Assembly: GCA_014378085.1 (NCBI GenBank)
Contig: JACMOJ010000393.1
Span: 1 to 17,163 of the forward strand
Source: Burkholderiales bacterium
Lineage (GTDB): Bacteria; Pseudomonadota; Gammaproteobacteria; Burkholderiales; Usitatibacteraceae
Direction: 5' to 3'
Length of the DNA stretch: 17,163 bases
Shown one piece after another: positions 17,162-17,163 of the stretch (position 1 is its first letter; the number at the start of each line of letters is the position of its first letter). The position numbers were made by a program, and so were the translations under genes. The notes below the pieces were generated by a model. It had not been told where the DNA came from. It ran no database searches and saw only the letters and a list, made by a program, of their open reading frames with translations.

Positions 17162-17163
17162 TA

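Overview
The window looks like a chromosome segment of a betaproteobacterium, probably Burkholderiales or a relative. The evidence is the smc-zipA-ligA order, GlnD with paired C-terminal ACT domains, a unimodular QueF, and a methylthioinosine-type phosphorylase. The DNA is moderately GC-rich by eye apart from two short, very AT-rich regulatory islands. It has no insertion sequence, CRISPR array or rRNA.

Housekeeping part (1-13540). The 3' part of glnD (+) opens the window. It converges on a long co-oriented minus-strand block read as smc, zipA, ligA, galU, hpt, mtnP-like, def and a small DUF4870-type membrane protein gene. Spacing is tight from zipA to hpt and from mtnP to the last gene. The block combines chromosome organisation (SMC), division (ZipA), ligation (LigA), UDP-glucose synthesis (GalU), purine salvage (Hpt and the phosphorylase) and protein maturation (deformylase). 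queF (+) diverges from smc and makes preQ1 for tRNA queuosine.

Accessory part (13541-16730). This is the notable region. A TPR plus HD-GYP protein gene overlaps by ATGA a gene for a regulator with an N-terminal LuxR-type helix-turn-helix. Facing them on the minus strand is an overlooked 51-codon gene with a good ribosome binding site. It encodes a textbook double-glycine leader followed by only six residues, ECGPQW. Upstream of both the operon and the peptide gene lies the same 29-bp palindrome, ATTTAACAAA-N9-TTTGTTAAAT. The shared operator, TPR domain, c-di-GMP-type HD-GYP domain, DNA-binding protein and exportable hexapeptide suggest a compact peptide-signalling circuit resembling Gram-positive RRNPP systems. 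The function is inferred; the genes, leader motif and repeated operator are read directly from the sequence.

Right edge (16731-17163). tRNA-His(GUG) lies on the minus strand, followed by an intrinsic terminator and a second, 18-bp perfect-stem terminator that insulates the peptide gene. A strong extended -10 promoter lies about 175 bases upstream of the tRNA. The last 90 bases may hold the 3' end of an unidentified minus-strand gene.
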